Source of the DNA: an uncultured Clostridia bacterium
GTDB taxonomy: Bacteria > Bacillota > Clostridia > Christensenellales > UBA1242
Assembly (NCBI GenBank): GCA_947623775.1
Contig: CANQHL010000004.1
Location: forward strand, 1-31,871
DNA length: 31,871 nt
Reading direction: 5' to 3'
Positions 1-7,816 of the stretch are shown here, piece by piece. Each line of letters begins with the position of its first letter. Positions within the stretch are counted from its first letter, which is position 1. The notes under the pieces are model-generated. The model saw only the letters and a list, made by a program, of their open reading frames with translations, did not search any database and was not told where the DNA came from. A program made the position numbers and the translations under genes.

Positions 1-506
1 ACGAAATTAACAGACAATTTGGATATTCTTCACAACAAAACAAAACTAATTCTTATGTTGATGATATAAGATTTGACGCTACTCGCACAGGGTTTGCAAA
101 GCAAAGACAAATTTCTTATGTAATTAGCAGAATTGCATCTGTTTCAGATATGTTAGATATTGTTAGTCCAGATTCACAACTAATTAGAAATATTAGAGAC
201 GATGTTGCAAAAAATCCATCAAAATATGGCGGTATAAATGTAAATACTTTTTTGAAAGGTTATCAAAATATTTTTATTATACCAAGCAATATATGCACCA
301 TATACAATCAAACGGGCAATATGGCAGACAAAATTTTTAAACAAGGTTTTTCCGCTTTTAATGAAAACCTTTACAATGATTTAGTGGAAGGTAAACTCAG
401 TTTCAAAGGATTTGTTCACGCCACTGTGCTGATGGGCAACTCGCTAGTGCCTTTAAATACACCGATCACCACAAAACAGGGTCCGAATAATGAAAATGGT
501 TTGTAA
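1..506 (+). CDS. Hypothetical protein, 3' part only
   Basis: The reading frame is open from the left edge (first full codon at 3) to a TAA at 504-506, so the start lies outside the window; the first in-frame ATG at 150 is probably internal. About 167 residues are visible. They are polar, without membrane segments, and rich in Asn, Ile and Gln (for example FAKQRQISYVISRIASVSDM near the beginning). The C-terminus ends in a low-complexity tail (KQGPNNENGL). I do not recognise a family. The next gene is 350 bp away on the other strand, so there is no operon information. A phage-like or surface origin is possible but not supported. Confidence 0.6.
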   Translation, partial: EINRQFGYSSQQNKTNSYVDDIRFDATRTGFAKQRQISYVISRIASVSDMLDIVSPDSQLIRNIRDDVAKNPSKYGGINVNTFLKGYQNIFIIPSNICTIYNQTGNMADKIFKQGFSAFNENLYNDLVEGKLSFKGFVHATVLMGNSLVPLNTPITTKQGPNNENGL

Positions 507-512
507 AATTTT

Positions 513-630
513 AAAATGCGTAGCATGTAAAACATAACAAATTTTAAAAACGTATAACATGTTGAAAGACACATAACAATTAAAACGCATAGCATATTTA
601 AAAACACAACATATTTACAAAACATCAATT
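513..630. repeat. Degenerate tandem repeat, about 17 bp unit
   Basis: Directly after the stop of the first gene lie about six to seven degenerate copies of a 16-18 bp unit of the type AAAACGCATAGCATATTT (for example near 513, 546, 563, 582 and 600). They alternate A-runs with CGTA/CATAGCAT cores. No terminator-like stem followed by a T-run is visible. The function is unknown; it may be simple repeat expansion. Confidence 0.5.
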
Positions 631-861
631 AAAAGCAAATAAAAAATTGCAACACAAAAAGAAATTTATATAATCTCACTGCAATGTTCAAGCAAATCAC
701 TTACAGACAAAAAGTGAATATTTACTAAAAAAATTGGCAAAAACCAAAAAATTATTAAAAATTTTGGCAAAAAATCAAAAAATTTCGATAAAAAAAAGAA
801 AAATTAGTAAAATTTTTAGTAAAAAAATGAAAAAATGATAATTAATTAATGAAAAATAAAT
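631..861. other. AT-rich gap, nothing recognised
   Basis: Very A-rich sequence between two convergent genes, with repeated motifs such as TTGGCAAAAA near 735 and 764. I see no gene, tRNA or clear terminator stem here. Confidence 0.5.
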
Positions 862-1356
862 TTACAAATTTGGACTTGGCAAGAAAAGGTTTACAATTCG
901 TAAGCCTTTTTTCTTTGCGTAAAAAAACATCTTTTTGGCTCCGCTAGAACGACAACACTTTTCGTCAACGTAACATATCAAAGTGTTGCAAGCGTCAATC
1001 ATTTGTTTGTTGCTTTCGGTTATTCTCTTTTTGAAATGTAAATTTTCAATTTCATACATCACTGTTTCCACATCATCATAAGGTTTAAACACTTCTTTTC
1101 CCAGCACATCATCATAGATAAGTATTGGTTTTATTTGTGCAAAACTTGTAATCACCACTTCGATTTTTATTTCCTTGTATTTTTGTCTTAGTTCACGGCA
1201 AATAAACAACGCTTCCTTATCAAAATCTCCACGCGTTCCCATTGTAAAACAATTGCACCCATTTTTAATCTCTTCTTCGACTGCAATATACAATTTTTCC
1301 CTTATATTTTCATCAAAAACATATCTATGCCCGATAAAGGCGGTCCTTTTGCACAT
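862..1356 (-). CDS. SLOG-superfamily (YpsA/DUF1273-like) protein
   Basis: A 164-residue protein starting TAFIGHR at residues 5-11, the typical first strand and nucleotide-binding loop of the SLOG/YpsA group. A later NKQMIDACNTLICYVDE segment fits the strand that precedes the C-terminal helix, and MGTRGDFDKEA (about 39-49) fits the Gly-rich loop. SLOG proteins are thought to bind or process nucleotides or nucleotide derivatives; some serve in defence and stress systems. The start at 1356 has a GAGGAAATT ribosome site. The gene is divergent from two XRE regulators, and an inverted repeat lies between them, so it is probably controlled by them. The substrate is unknown; the family assignment rests on motifs and length only. 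Confidence 0.7.
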   Translation of the reverse strand: MCKRTAFIGHRYVFDENIREKLYIAVEEEIKNGCNCFTMGTRGDFDKEALFICRELRQKYKEIKIEVVITSFAQIKPILIYDDVLGKEVFKPYDDVETVMYEIENLHFKKRITESNKQMIDACNTLICYVDEKCCRSSGAKKMFFYAKKKGLRIVNLFLPSPNL

Positions 1357-1411
1357 AATTTCCTCTATTGATATAAAAAGTTAATAATTTCTTTGTTTTT
1401 ACATAAAATAA

Positions 1412-1508
1412 ATCAGTGATTGATATATCACATAAATATTATATCACTCACTGATATAAAATAAAAACAAAAACGCAAATTTAACAAAATTTTCATCATT
1501 CAGTGATT
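1412..1508. promoter_or_regulatory. Candidate operator: inverted repeat plus third half-site
   Basis: Two 15-bp arms, ATCAGTGATTGATAT (1412-1426) and ATATCACTCACTGAT (1441-1455), are inverted copies with one mismatch, 14 bp apart. TGATATATCA (1421-1430) is a perfect palindrome inside the region. A third TCAGTGATT lies at 1500-1508, between the operator and the XRE start. Its place between a SLOG gene and a divergent XRE gene fits autoregulation by the XRE protein. The sites are seen directly; the regulator is inferred. Confidence 0.65.
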
Positions 1509-1556
1509 AAAGCAAAGCCCTTATCTATTCTAAAATATACATATAAGGAGGGGTGC

Positions 1557-1886
1557 ATGGAAAAAGACGTTAAAAATCTATATAAAGAGATTATTTTCAA
1601 AATTGGGTATTATAGAAATAAAAATAACTTATCTGCAAGAGAGACAAGTTTGCAATTAGGGTTCAGTGATAGTTTTGTAAACAGAATTGAAAGGCAAACT
1701 GTGGAATTAAAGGTGTCAACATTATTAAAATTTTTAGAAATCGTAAACATAACTCCACAAGAATTCTTTTATCCCGACCCGGAAAATTATGCCAAAGATA
1801 TGGAAATTTTAAATATAATCAAATCGTTAAGTCCAGAAAATAAGTCAATAATACTTGATTTAGCAAATAAATTAAAAACAAAATAG
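1557..1886 (+). CDS. XRE-family transcriptional regulator
   Basis: A 109-residue protein with a Cro/CI-type helix-turn-helix in roughly residues 9-65: LSARETSLQLGFSDSFVNRI forms the helix-turn-helix core and IVNITPQEFF closes the domain. The tail (about 70-109) is charged and helical. I chose the ATG at 1557 because AAGGAGGGG lies just upstream; a GTG further up at 1503 would add 18 residues and overlap the third operator half-site. It is two bases from a second XRE gene, so both are probably one transcript. It is likely the repressor acting on the inverted repeat at 1412-1455. Confidence 0.8.
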   Translation: MEKDVKNLYKEIIFKIGYYRNKNNLSARETSLQLGFSDSFVNRIERQTVELKVSTLLKFLEIVNITPQEFFYPDPENYAKDMEILNIIKSLSPENKSIILDLANKLKTK

Positions 1887-1902
1887 CATGTCAAGGATTT
1901 TT

Positions 1903-2337
1903 ATGGAACATTTTATTGAAATTCTAAAAGAACTTATAGATGAAAAAGGTTTATCTTTACGACAACTCTCAAAAGAAAGTGGCGTAAGCGTTATGCAATT
2001 AAGCCGCTATTTAAGAGGTTCAACGCCTACAATAGATGGGGTGATGAAACTTGCCCTTTATTTCAATTGTTCACTTGACTATCTTTTTGGATTAAGCAGC
2101 GAAAAAGAAGCGGACAAATACGTAACAGGTGACTATGATATTTCAAAATTTTTAAGTAATTATCAAACTCTTCTTAAAGAAAACAATTTAACAAATTACA
2201 AATTTATGAAAAAAAGCAATTTTGATGAAAGCGTTATAAGACATTGGCAATCTGGTTCAAAACCGCGACTTAATATAATTTATCATATAGCTTTAAATCT
2301 GGGCGGGTCTATTGACAAACTCATCGCAAGAAAATAA
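1903..2337 (+). CDS. Protein with two tandem XRE helix-turn-helix domains
   Basis: A 144-residue protein. The first HTH (about 1-66) is clear: LSLRQLSKESGVSVMQLSRY followed by the typical LALYFNCSLDYLFGL ending. The second half (about 75-143) repeats the layout: LLKENNLTNYKFMKKSNFDE, a GSKPRLNIIYHIALNLGGSIDKL segment; it is a degenerate second HTH. I prefer the ATG at 1903, which has AAGGA five bases upstream, over the ATG at 1888 that lies directly after the previous stop. Co-transcription with the preceding XRE gene is likely. Two DNA-binding domains in one chain could read the paired half-sites upstream, but that is inference. Confidence 0.75.
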   Translation: MEHFIEILKELIDEKGLSLRQLSKESGVSVMQLSRYLRGSTPTIDGVMKLALYFNCSLDYLFGLSSEKEADKYVTGDYDISKFLSNYQTLLKENNLTNYKFMKKSNFDESVIRHWQSGSKPRLNIIYHIALNLGGSIDKLIARK

Positions 2338-2442
2338 CTTTTTTTAAAATTACATATTGCTAATTTTCAAAGGAGGGAAATCACAAATTTTTTAAAAATT
2401 CATAATTACAACAAAAAAGATGAAAAAACTTATAAAAACACA

Positions 2443-2469
2443 AAAAAACAGCAAAAATTGCTGTTTTTT
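2443..2469. terminator. Bidirectional intrinsic terminator
   Basis: A perfect 12-bp stem AAAAAACAGCAA / TTGCTGTTTTTT with an AAA loop lies between the XRE gene (+) and dnaA (-), which converge here. A-run on the left and T-run on the right let it work on both strands. The left flank is A-rich and the right flank (2464-2570) T-rich, so both transcripts would have A-rich 3' ends. Confidence 0.75.
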
Positions 2470-2585
2470 CTTCTTTTTGCTATTTTTTTTGCTTTATTTT
2501 TGATTTTTCTTTTATTTTTTTTGATTTTTTGTAATTTCAAAAATTTGTTTTTTATTTTTTACTTTCTTTTTCCACTCATCATTGT

Positions 2586-3938
2586 TTACTCCGATTGAAG
2601 CATTTTCTTTATCTCGCTGATGTATCCTTGAATTTTGTGCGATGTCTTTATTTCATCGGCTATTTTATCACGCGAGTGCATTATTGTTGTGTGGTCTCTT
2701 CCTCCAAATATTTTGCCAATGGATACAAGTGGTATTTCTAGAATTTCACTTATAAGATATATGGCAATCATTCGCGGTTCAACAATTTCCTTGCTTTTCT
2801 TCTTGCCTATAATATCTTGCTTGGTTATATCAAAATACTTGCAAACTGCTTCAATAATTTCATCGGGTGAAAGTCCCTCATTTTTATCCTCTTCAATTTG
2901 TCCGTCAAACGCTTCAAGTGCCTCGTCCATAGTTGCCGAAGATTTGTTTGATAAACTTGCCAAAAAGTGTACTTTTGCAAGCATTCCCTCAAGTTCTCGA
3001 ACATTGGAATTTATATGCTCGGCAATATAATCAATCACGTCATCATCAACTGAATATTTTTCTATTTGACACTTTTTTCTTAAAATTGCAATTCTTGTTT
3101 CAAGTTCAGGGTGTTGAATATCTTGTATAAGTCCGCTTGTAAATCTTGAACGCAATCTATCCGTTAGTGTTTCAATCTCCTTTGGAGGGCGGTCTGATGT
3201 GATGATAATTTGCTTAGACGCCATGTAAAGTTCGTTAAAAGTGTTGAAAAATTCCTCCTGAGTTTGAATTTTTTTGGATATAAATTGAATATCGTCAACC
3301 ATAAGCACATCAAGATTGCGGTATTTTGTTCTAAATTCCAAAATCGCCTTATTCTTTGTCGGTGAGCCAAGCGAATCAATATATTCATTTGCAAACTGCT
3401 CGCATGTCACATATCGCACATTTAAAGTAGGGAAGTACTCCCTGTAATAATTTCCAATTGCGTGAAGAAGGTGGGTTTTTCCAAGTCCAGAACCACCATA
3501 AATGAAAAGCGGATTGAATTTCACTCCCGAATGTTCCGCCACCGCACGTGCTGCCGTGTAAACAAACTTATTGGAGTCACCTACAACAAAGTTGTCAAAT
3601 GTGTACTTCGGATTGAATGGATTTTTGTTTATATTCACTTCCTTTTCGCTTGTTTGTTCGCCATGTTCTTTGACATATTCCATTTCTTCTGATGGGTCTA
3701 GAATTTCAATCATAACATCAGCATCAAATATATCATTCACCGCAGACGACAATTTATCAAAATAATTTCTCGACAATTGATTTTTTGCCGAGGTCGTGTT
3801 TGCCGAAAGAATAAGCGTTTTGTTGTCGACAAAATCAATCACCTTTATTGGCCTAAACCACATAATAAATGAAACATTGGAAACTGTAAGTTCAAGTTTA
3901 TCAAGAACGGCTTTCCAAAGTGTAGATAAATCTTTCAT
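2586..3938 (-). CDS. dnaA: Chromosomal replication initiator protein DnaA
   Basis: 450 residues, the usual DnaA length. Domain I is at about 1-80 (LWKAVLDKLE...MWFRPI), a short acidic linker follows to about 110, then the AAA+ domain with Walker A GGSGLGKTH (148-156), Walker B VLMVDD (211-216) and a TSDRPP sensor region. Domain IV carries the DNA-binding signature GRDHTTIMHSRDKI near 420-433. The start at 3938 has a GGAGAATTT site; a longer frame to 3992 would include a hydrophobic leader-like stretch and overlap the promoter, so it was rejected. It is divergent from recF and about 6.5 kb from the best DnaA-box cluster. A consensus promoter precedes it; no DnaA boxes are seen there, so classic autoregulation at this promoter is not evident. 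Confidence 0.98.
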   Translation of the reverse strand: MKDLSTLWKAVLDKLELTVSNVSFIMWFRPIKVIDFVDNKTLILSANTTSAKNQLSRNYFDKLSSAVNDIFDADVMIEILDPSEEMEYVKEHGEQTSEKEVNINKNPFNPKYTFDNFVVGDSNKFVYTAARAVAEHSGVKFNPLFIYGGSGLGKTHLLHAIGNYYREYFPTLNVRYVTCEQFANEYIDSLGSPTKNKAILEFRTKYRNLDVLMVDDIQFISKKIQTQEEFFNTFNELYMASKQIIITSDRPPKEIETLTDRLRSRFTSGLIQDIQHPELETRIAILRKKCQIEKYSVDDDVIDYIAEHINSNVRELEGMLAKVHFLASLSNKSSATMDEALEAFDGQIEEDKNEGLSPDEIIEAVCKYFDITKQDIIGKKKSKEIVEPRMIAIYLISEILEIPLVSIGKIFGGRDHTTIMHSRDKIADEIKTSHKIQGYISEIKKMLQSE

Positions 3939-3963
3939 AAATTCTCCATAGTAATGTAAATAA

Positions 3964-3992
3964 ATTATATAAAAAAAAATATTTTTTGTCAA
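3964..3992 (-). promoter_or_regulatory. dnaA promoter (TTGACA-17-TATAAT)
   Basis: On the minus strand a perfect -35 TTGACA (3987-3992) and a perfect -10 TATAAT (3964-3969) are 17 bp apart. The expected transcript start is near 3957, giving dnaA a leader of about 20 nt that includes its ribosome site. Confidence 0.8.
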
Positions 3993-4010
3993 TTACAAAG
4001 GGTAAAATGA

Positions 4011-4039
4011 TTGTAAAATTTATAAAAGTTTGATAAAAT
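4011..4039 (+). promoter_or_regulatory. recF promoter, predicted leaderless transcript
   Basis: TTGTAA (4011-4016) and TAAAAT (4034-4039) are 17 bp apart. The recF ATG begins 7 bases after the -10 ends, where transcription should start, and no Shine-Dalgarno sequence precedes it. The mRNA is therefore predicted to begin at or next to the start codon. Confidence 0.55.
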
Positions 4040-4046
4040 AGTATCT

Positions 4047-5102
4047 ATGCAGATAAGTACTTTGCACTTAAAGGGTTTTCGCTCATATAAAGATAGAAAA
4101 TTTGAATTTAAAAATGGAGTAAACATAATTGTTGGAAAAAACGCTCAAGGAAAAACAAACATTCTTGAAGCCATCTTTTTTATGATCATCGGCAAATCAT
4201 TTCGCACATCAAAGGACAAGGAAGTGATAAACTGGACAGACGATGCAGGAAAAATAGAGGGCGAATTCAAAAAAAAGTACAGAGATGTCAAAATTGAAAT
4301 GTTTTTTTCAAAAATACAGGCAAAAGCAGTAAAAATTGATGGAATTTCAATAAAAAAACTCGGCCAACTTCTAAGCACAGTGAACGGTGTTTTTTTCTCT
4401 CCCGATGAACTGAAACTTATAAAAGAAAGCCCCGATGAACGCAGACGATTTATGAACATCATTCTATGCCAAACAGATAGAAAATATTATTATTTACTTG
4501 GAAGATATGAAAAAGTGCTTCAAAACAGAAATAAATTGCTTAAAACAACCAAAGATTTCAACGTTTTAAAGCAAACAATTTACATTTGGGATAAAGCACT
4601 TTGCGATTATGGCAAACAAATTTATGCGGAAAGGCAAAAACTTATTGATCAATTGTCCCCATATGTTGAAAAAGCAGGGCTTTACCTTTCAAGCGGAAAA
4701 GAAACAATTACACTCAAATATAGAAGTTCCTTTGAGGGTGATGATTATGCCTTGCAAATGGAAAAATCTCTCCAAGAAAATCTTGAAAAAGATTACAAAC
4801 GCGGCTTCACTTCGGTTGGAATTCACCGCGATGAAATTGACATATATTTAAATGGAACAGAAGTGAAATCATTTGGATCGCAGGGACAACAACGTACAGT
4901 GGCACTTGCCTTAAAACTTGCCGAACTCGAAATAATTAAAAACAGAACGGGTGAAGAACCTTTGCTTCTTTTAGATGATGTTTTCAGCGAACTCGATGAA
5001 GAAAGGCGAAAAAAATTGTTAAAATTCACATCAAAAGCCCAAACAATCATAACTTGCACCGAATTTGATATGCAAAGTGATGTAAATATAATAAAAATTT
5101 AA
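4047..5102 (+). CDS. recF: DNA replication and repair protein RecF
   Basis: 351 residues, typical for RecF, an SMC-like ABC ATPase that helps load RecA at gaps. Visible are the N-terminal strand LHLKGFRSYKD, Walker A GKNAQGKT (about 30-37), a signature region FGSQGQQRTVALALKLAE and Walker B LLLLDDVFSELD near the C-terminus. The N-terminus fits the family start, so the ATG at 4047 is kept although it has no ribosome site. It is divergent from dnaA rather than downstream of dnaN as in many Bacillota. The next gene begins 16 bases after its stop, so readthrough into the SDR gene is likely. Confidence 0.97.
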   Translation: MQISTLHLKGFRSYKDRKFEFKNGVNIIVGKNAQGKTNILEAIFFMIIGKSFRTSKDKEVINWTDDAGKIEGEFKKKYRDVKIEMFFSKIQAKAVKIDGISIKKLGQLLSTVNGVFFSPDELKLIKESPDERRRFMNIILCQTDRKYYYLLGRYEKVLQNRNKLLKTTKDFNVLKQTIYIWDKALCDYGKQIYAERQKLIDQLSPYVEKAGLYLSSGKETITLKYRSSFEGDDYALQMEKSLQENLEKDYKRGFTSVGIHRDEIDIYLNGTEVKSFGSQGQQRTVALALKLAELEIIKNRTGEEPLLLLDDVFSELDEERRKKLLKFTSKAQTIITCTEFDMQSDVNIIKI

Positions 5103-5118
5103 TAAAAGGAGAAAATTT

Positions 5119-6645
5119 ATGATTATTGCACTAACCGGTGTCACCGGAAATATGGGAAGAGAGGTTTTAAAAGAAGTTTTCAAAATTGAGGAAGTGGAAA
5201 AAATAAAGGTTTTGGTTCTTCCCGATGATAAAAGGTTTAAAAAAATAAGAAAAAACTATGATGATAAAATTGAAGTTATATACGGCAACATTGCAAACAA
5301 AAATATTTGCAAAATGCTTGTTGATGGCACATCTTATGTTGTAAATATGGCTGCTGTTATACCACCTCATAGTGACAAAGAACCTGAAAAAGCGGTTGAA
5401 TGTAATGAAATTGGTGTTAACAGTTTAACTGAAGCAATTGAGGAAATACAAGAAAATCAACCAAAACTCATACATATCTCAACTGTTGCTCTTTACGGAA
5501 ACAGAAACAGCAAACATCCATGGGCAAGAGTGGGTGACCCTCTTCTTGTAAGTCCATTTGACATTTACAGTGCAACCAAACTTCGCGGTGAATTTAGAGT
5601 GCTTGAAAGTGATATTGAAAATTTTGTTGTTTTAAGACAAACGGCAATGCTTCATAACAACATGCTTCTCGACAATTTAAGTGACGGACTTATGTTTCAC
5701 ACATGTTTCAATGCTCCTCTCGAATGGGTGACCGCACACGATTCCGGCGTTCTTATTGCAAACATATTAAAAAGAGATATAAAAGGGGAGATTGATGATT
5801 TTTGGAAGAAGTGCTACAACATCGGCGGCGGAGTTGTCAACTGCGTTACAGGATACGACACACTCAACGATGGTTTCAAACTGATTGGCGGTTCTGCAAA
5901 AGATTTTTTCAATCCAAATTACAATTCTTTGCGTAACTTTCACGGGGTATGGTTTTATGATGGTGATGTTCTTGAAAATATGTTTCACTATCAATCTCAA
6001 TCGACAAAAGATTTTTGGAATGAACTTGGTGAAAATCATTCATACTTCAAACTTGCAAAATTTATAGAAAAAGATTTTATAAAAATGTTTGCAATCGACC
6101 GCCTACTTAATGATGCAAATTCACCTACGCACTGGATTGTAAACAACGATGAAGCAAGAATAACAGCCTACTTTGGGAGTAAAGAAAATTTTGACAAAAT
6201 TCCAAAAGACTGGGATAATTTTCCTCTTTTAGTTGAAAATCGTGCAGAAAATGGCGAAAAAATCGATTTTTTGGCATTAAAAGACAAAAATAACGCAAAA
6301 CTTGTTGATTTGATGTACAATCAAGAAAAGGAAATTACAATTGAAGATTTGAAAAATGTTGCCCGTGCTCATGGTGGACTTTTGTTGTCAAAAGCGTTTA
6401 ACAGCATGTACGATAAACTTGAATGGGCAAACTCTGATGGTGAAACATTCACCGCACGTGCTTACACAGTTTTAAAAGCGGGGCATTGGTTTAACCGCAC
6501 ATATCAAGAAAATGTCTGGGATTTCGACCGTCTAAGCAAACTTGATAAATTATACAGCCAACTTTGGTATGATTCTCATGATGAAAATGAAAATAATCTC
6601 TACTATTTTGATGAAAACTTCATTCCGAAGGTGGATAAACTATGA
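5119..6645 (+). CDS. NAD(P)-dependent epimerase/dehydratase-like SDR protein with long C-terminal extension
   Basis: 508 residues. The first 250 or so form an extended short-chain dehydrogenase: TGVTGNMG nucleotide-binding loop (6-13), AAVIPPH (78-84), IHISTVALYG with the catalytic Ser, and YSATK with Tyr150 and Lys154. The remainder (about 320-508) is an acidic and aromatic extension of unknown fold, making it much longer than a usual 310-340 residue epimerase. GGAG precedes the ATG. Its stop overlaps the start of the EFR1-type ferredoxin gene (ATGA), which implies coupled translation and perhaps a shared redox task. The substrate cannot be read from sequence. Confidence 0.8.
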   Translation: MIIALTGVTGNMGREVLKEVFKIEEVEKIKVLVLPDDKRFKKIRKNYDDKIEVIYGNIANKNICKMLVDGTSYVVNMAAVIPPHSDKEPEKAVECNEIGVNSLTEAIEEIQENQPKLIHISTVALYGNRNSKHPWARVGDPLLVSPFDIYSATKLRGEFRVLESDIENFVVLRQTAMLHNNMLLDNLSDGLMFHTCFNAPLEWVTAHDSGVLIANILKRDIKGEIDDFWKKCYNIGGGVVNCVTGYDTLNDGFKLIGGSAKDFFNPNYNSLRNFHGVWFYDGDVLENMFHYQSQSTKDFWNELGENHSYFKLAKFIEKDFIKMFAIDRLLNDANSPTHWIVNNDEARITAYFGSKENFDKIPKDWDNFPLLVENRAENGEKIDFLALKDKNNAKLVDLMYNQEKEITIEDLKNVARAHGGLLLSKAFNSMYDKLEWANSDGETFTARAYTVLKAGHWFNRTYQENVWDFDRLSKLDKLYSQLWYDSHDENENNLYYFDENFIPKVDKL

Positions 6646-7691
6646 AAGTTTTAATCTATTACTTTTCTGGTACGGGAAACACAAAAATGGTTTTAGATAG
6701 ATTTGTTCAACACTTTACTGAACGGGGTGTTCAAACTGTAGTCAAAAACATTGATGATTATTATGATAGCAAAAATGAATGTAACAAGAAAACTGAAAGC
6801 ATAAATAATTATGAAAATCATATTGATAGCGAAAATGAATATATAAACCAAACTGATAACATAGATAAATATAATAAACAAATTGTTGACGGAGATGAAA
6901 TTAAGAAAATCGATAGCGGAGACGAATATAATATTCAACTAGAAAATATTGATGAATATGATAAAGTTGGACTTTTCTATCCAATTCACGCTTTCAATGC
7001 ACCTGCAAATGTGCTTCAATTTGCTAAAAAATTACAAAAAAGAAAAGATAAAAAACCTCTTTTCATTGTAAAAACCTCAGGCGAGCCTCTTGCTCTTAAC
7101 AATATTTCATCTTTGAAGGTGAAATCTATTTTAAGAAAAAGGGGACTTATTCTTGAAAATGAATATCATTACTGCATGCCGTACAACATAATTTTCAGAC
7201 ACACCGACAATATGGCATACAAAATGTGGGAGAGCGCCAAAAGCATAATTCCATATGATTGTGATGAAATTATAGCAGGTGAAAAAAGAAAACTTAAATA
7301 TATTCCATGTGGGAGAATGCTTGCTTGGATTTTCAGAATAGAACACTGGGCGGGAAGATTTAATGGGAAAAAATATAAAGTCAATGAGAATTGTATCAAA
7401 TGTGGCATGTGTGTTAGAAATTGTCCGACTCACAATATAACAATGGAAAACGGCAATTTCAAATTTGGTAAAAATTGTCTTATGTGCATGAGATGTTCAT
7501 TCAATTGTCCAAAAAATTGTATCAAAATCGGGCTTTTTGAAAATTGGAAAGTTAACGGAAGATACTCTTTTACACCTAATAAAAATCAGGTTGAGACACA
7601 TAAAAATTATTGCAAAAGATCATATAAAAAATACTTTTCAAAAATAGAAAACAGATTAAATTCAATAGACGCAAAATCAAATACACAATAA
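6642..7691 (+). CDS. EFR1-type flavodoxin-ferredoxin protein
   Basis: 349 residues. The N-terminus is flavodoxin-like with the FMN phosphate loop SGTGNT (9-14) and a later GLFYPIHAFNAP segment. The C-terminal part has two 4Fe-4S motifs, CIKCGMCVRNCP (Cys 251, 254, 257, 261) and CLMCMRCSFNCP (Cys 279, 282, 285, 289). Such proteins probably pass electrons between flavin and clusters. Between residues 42 and 109, in what is normally a short loop of the flavodoxin fold, sits an insertion of acidic tandem repeats of about 20 residues. The ATG overlaps the previous stop and GAAGGTGG acts as ribosome site. Confidence is high for the architecture, low for the exact role. Confidence 0.85.
   Translation: MKVLIYYFSGTGNTKMVLDRFVQHFTERGVQTVVKNIDDYYDSKNECNKKTESINNYENHIDSENEYINQTDNIDKYNKQIVDGDEIKKIDSGDEYNIQLENIDEYDKVGLFYPIHAFNAPANVLQFAKKLQKRKDKKPLFIVKTSGEPLALNNISSLKVKSILRKRGLILENEYHYCMPYNIIFRHTDNMAYKMWESAKSIIPYDCDEIIAGEKRKLKYIPCGRMLAWIFRIEHWAGRFNGKKYKVNENCIKCGMCVRNCPTHNITMENGNFKFGKNCLMCMRCSFNCPKNCIKIGLFENWKVNGRYSFTPNKNQVETHKNYCKRSYKKYFSKIENRLNSIDAKSNTQ
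6765..6968 (+). repeat. In-frame 60-nt tandem repeat inside the EFR1-type gene
   Basis: Two 60-nt units (6765-6824 and 6825-6884), a 27-nt partial unit (6885-6911) and a 57-nt unit (6912-6968), mostly starting GATAGC. They encode DSKNEC.., DSENEY.., VDGDEI.. and DSGDEY.. segments. All units keep the reading frame, so they lengthen a loop of the flavodoxin domain by about 68 residues. Confidence 0.8.
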
Positions 7692-7816
7692 AAAAGTGAA
7701 AAATATCAAAAAAATACTATAAAATCCGTTAAAAACACAAAAAAAATCGCAAATTTTTGAATAAAATGTAATTTTTTCGCCAAAAAACACAAATTGGAAG
7801 ATAATAAGGAAATCAA

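Noticed and set aside
2420..2503. Short frame MKKLIKTQKNSK.. behind the orphan ribosome site
   Set aside because: It lies over the terminator and its second half is a Phe/Leu run from the T-rich flank; spacing to the ribosome site is too long.
3939..3992. Longer N-terminus for DnaA
   Set aside because: It would translate through the dnaA promoter; the ATG at 3938 has a ribosome site and matches the family start.
3939..4046. oriC between dnaA and recF
   Set aside because: The divergent layout is suggestive, but no DnaA-box match with up to one mismatch is present, unlike 10209-10365.
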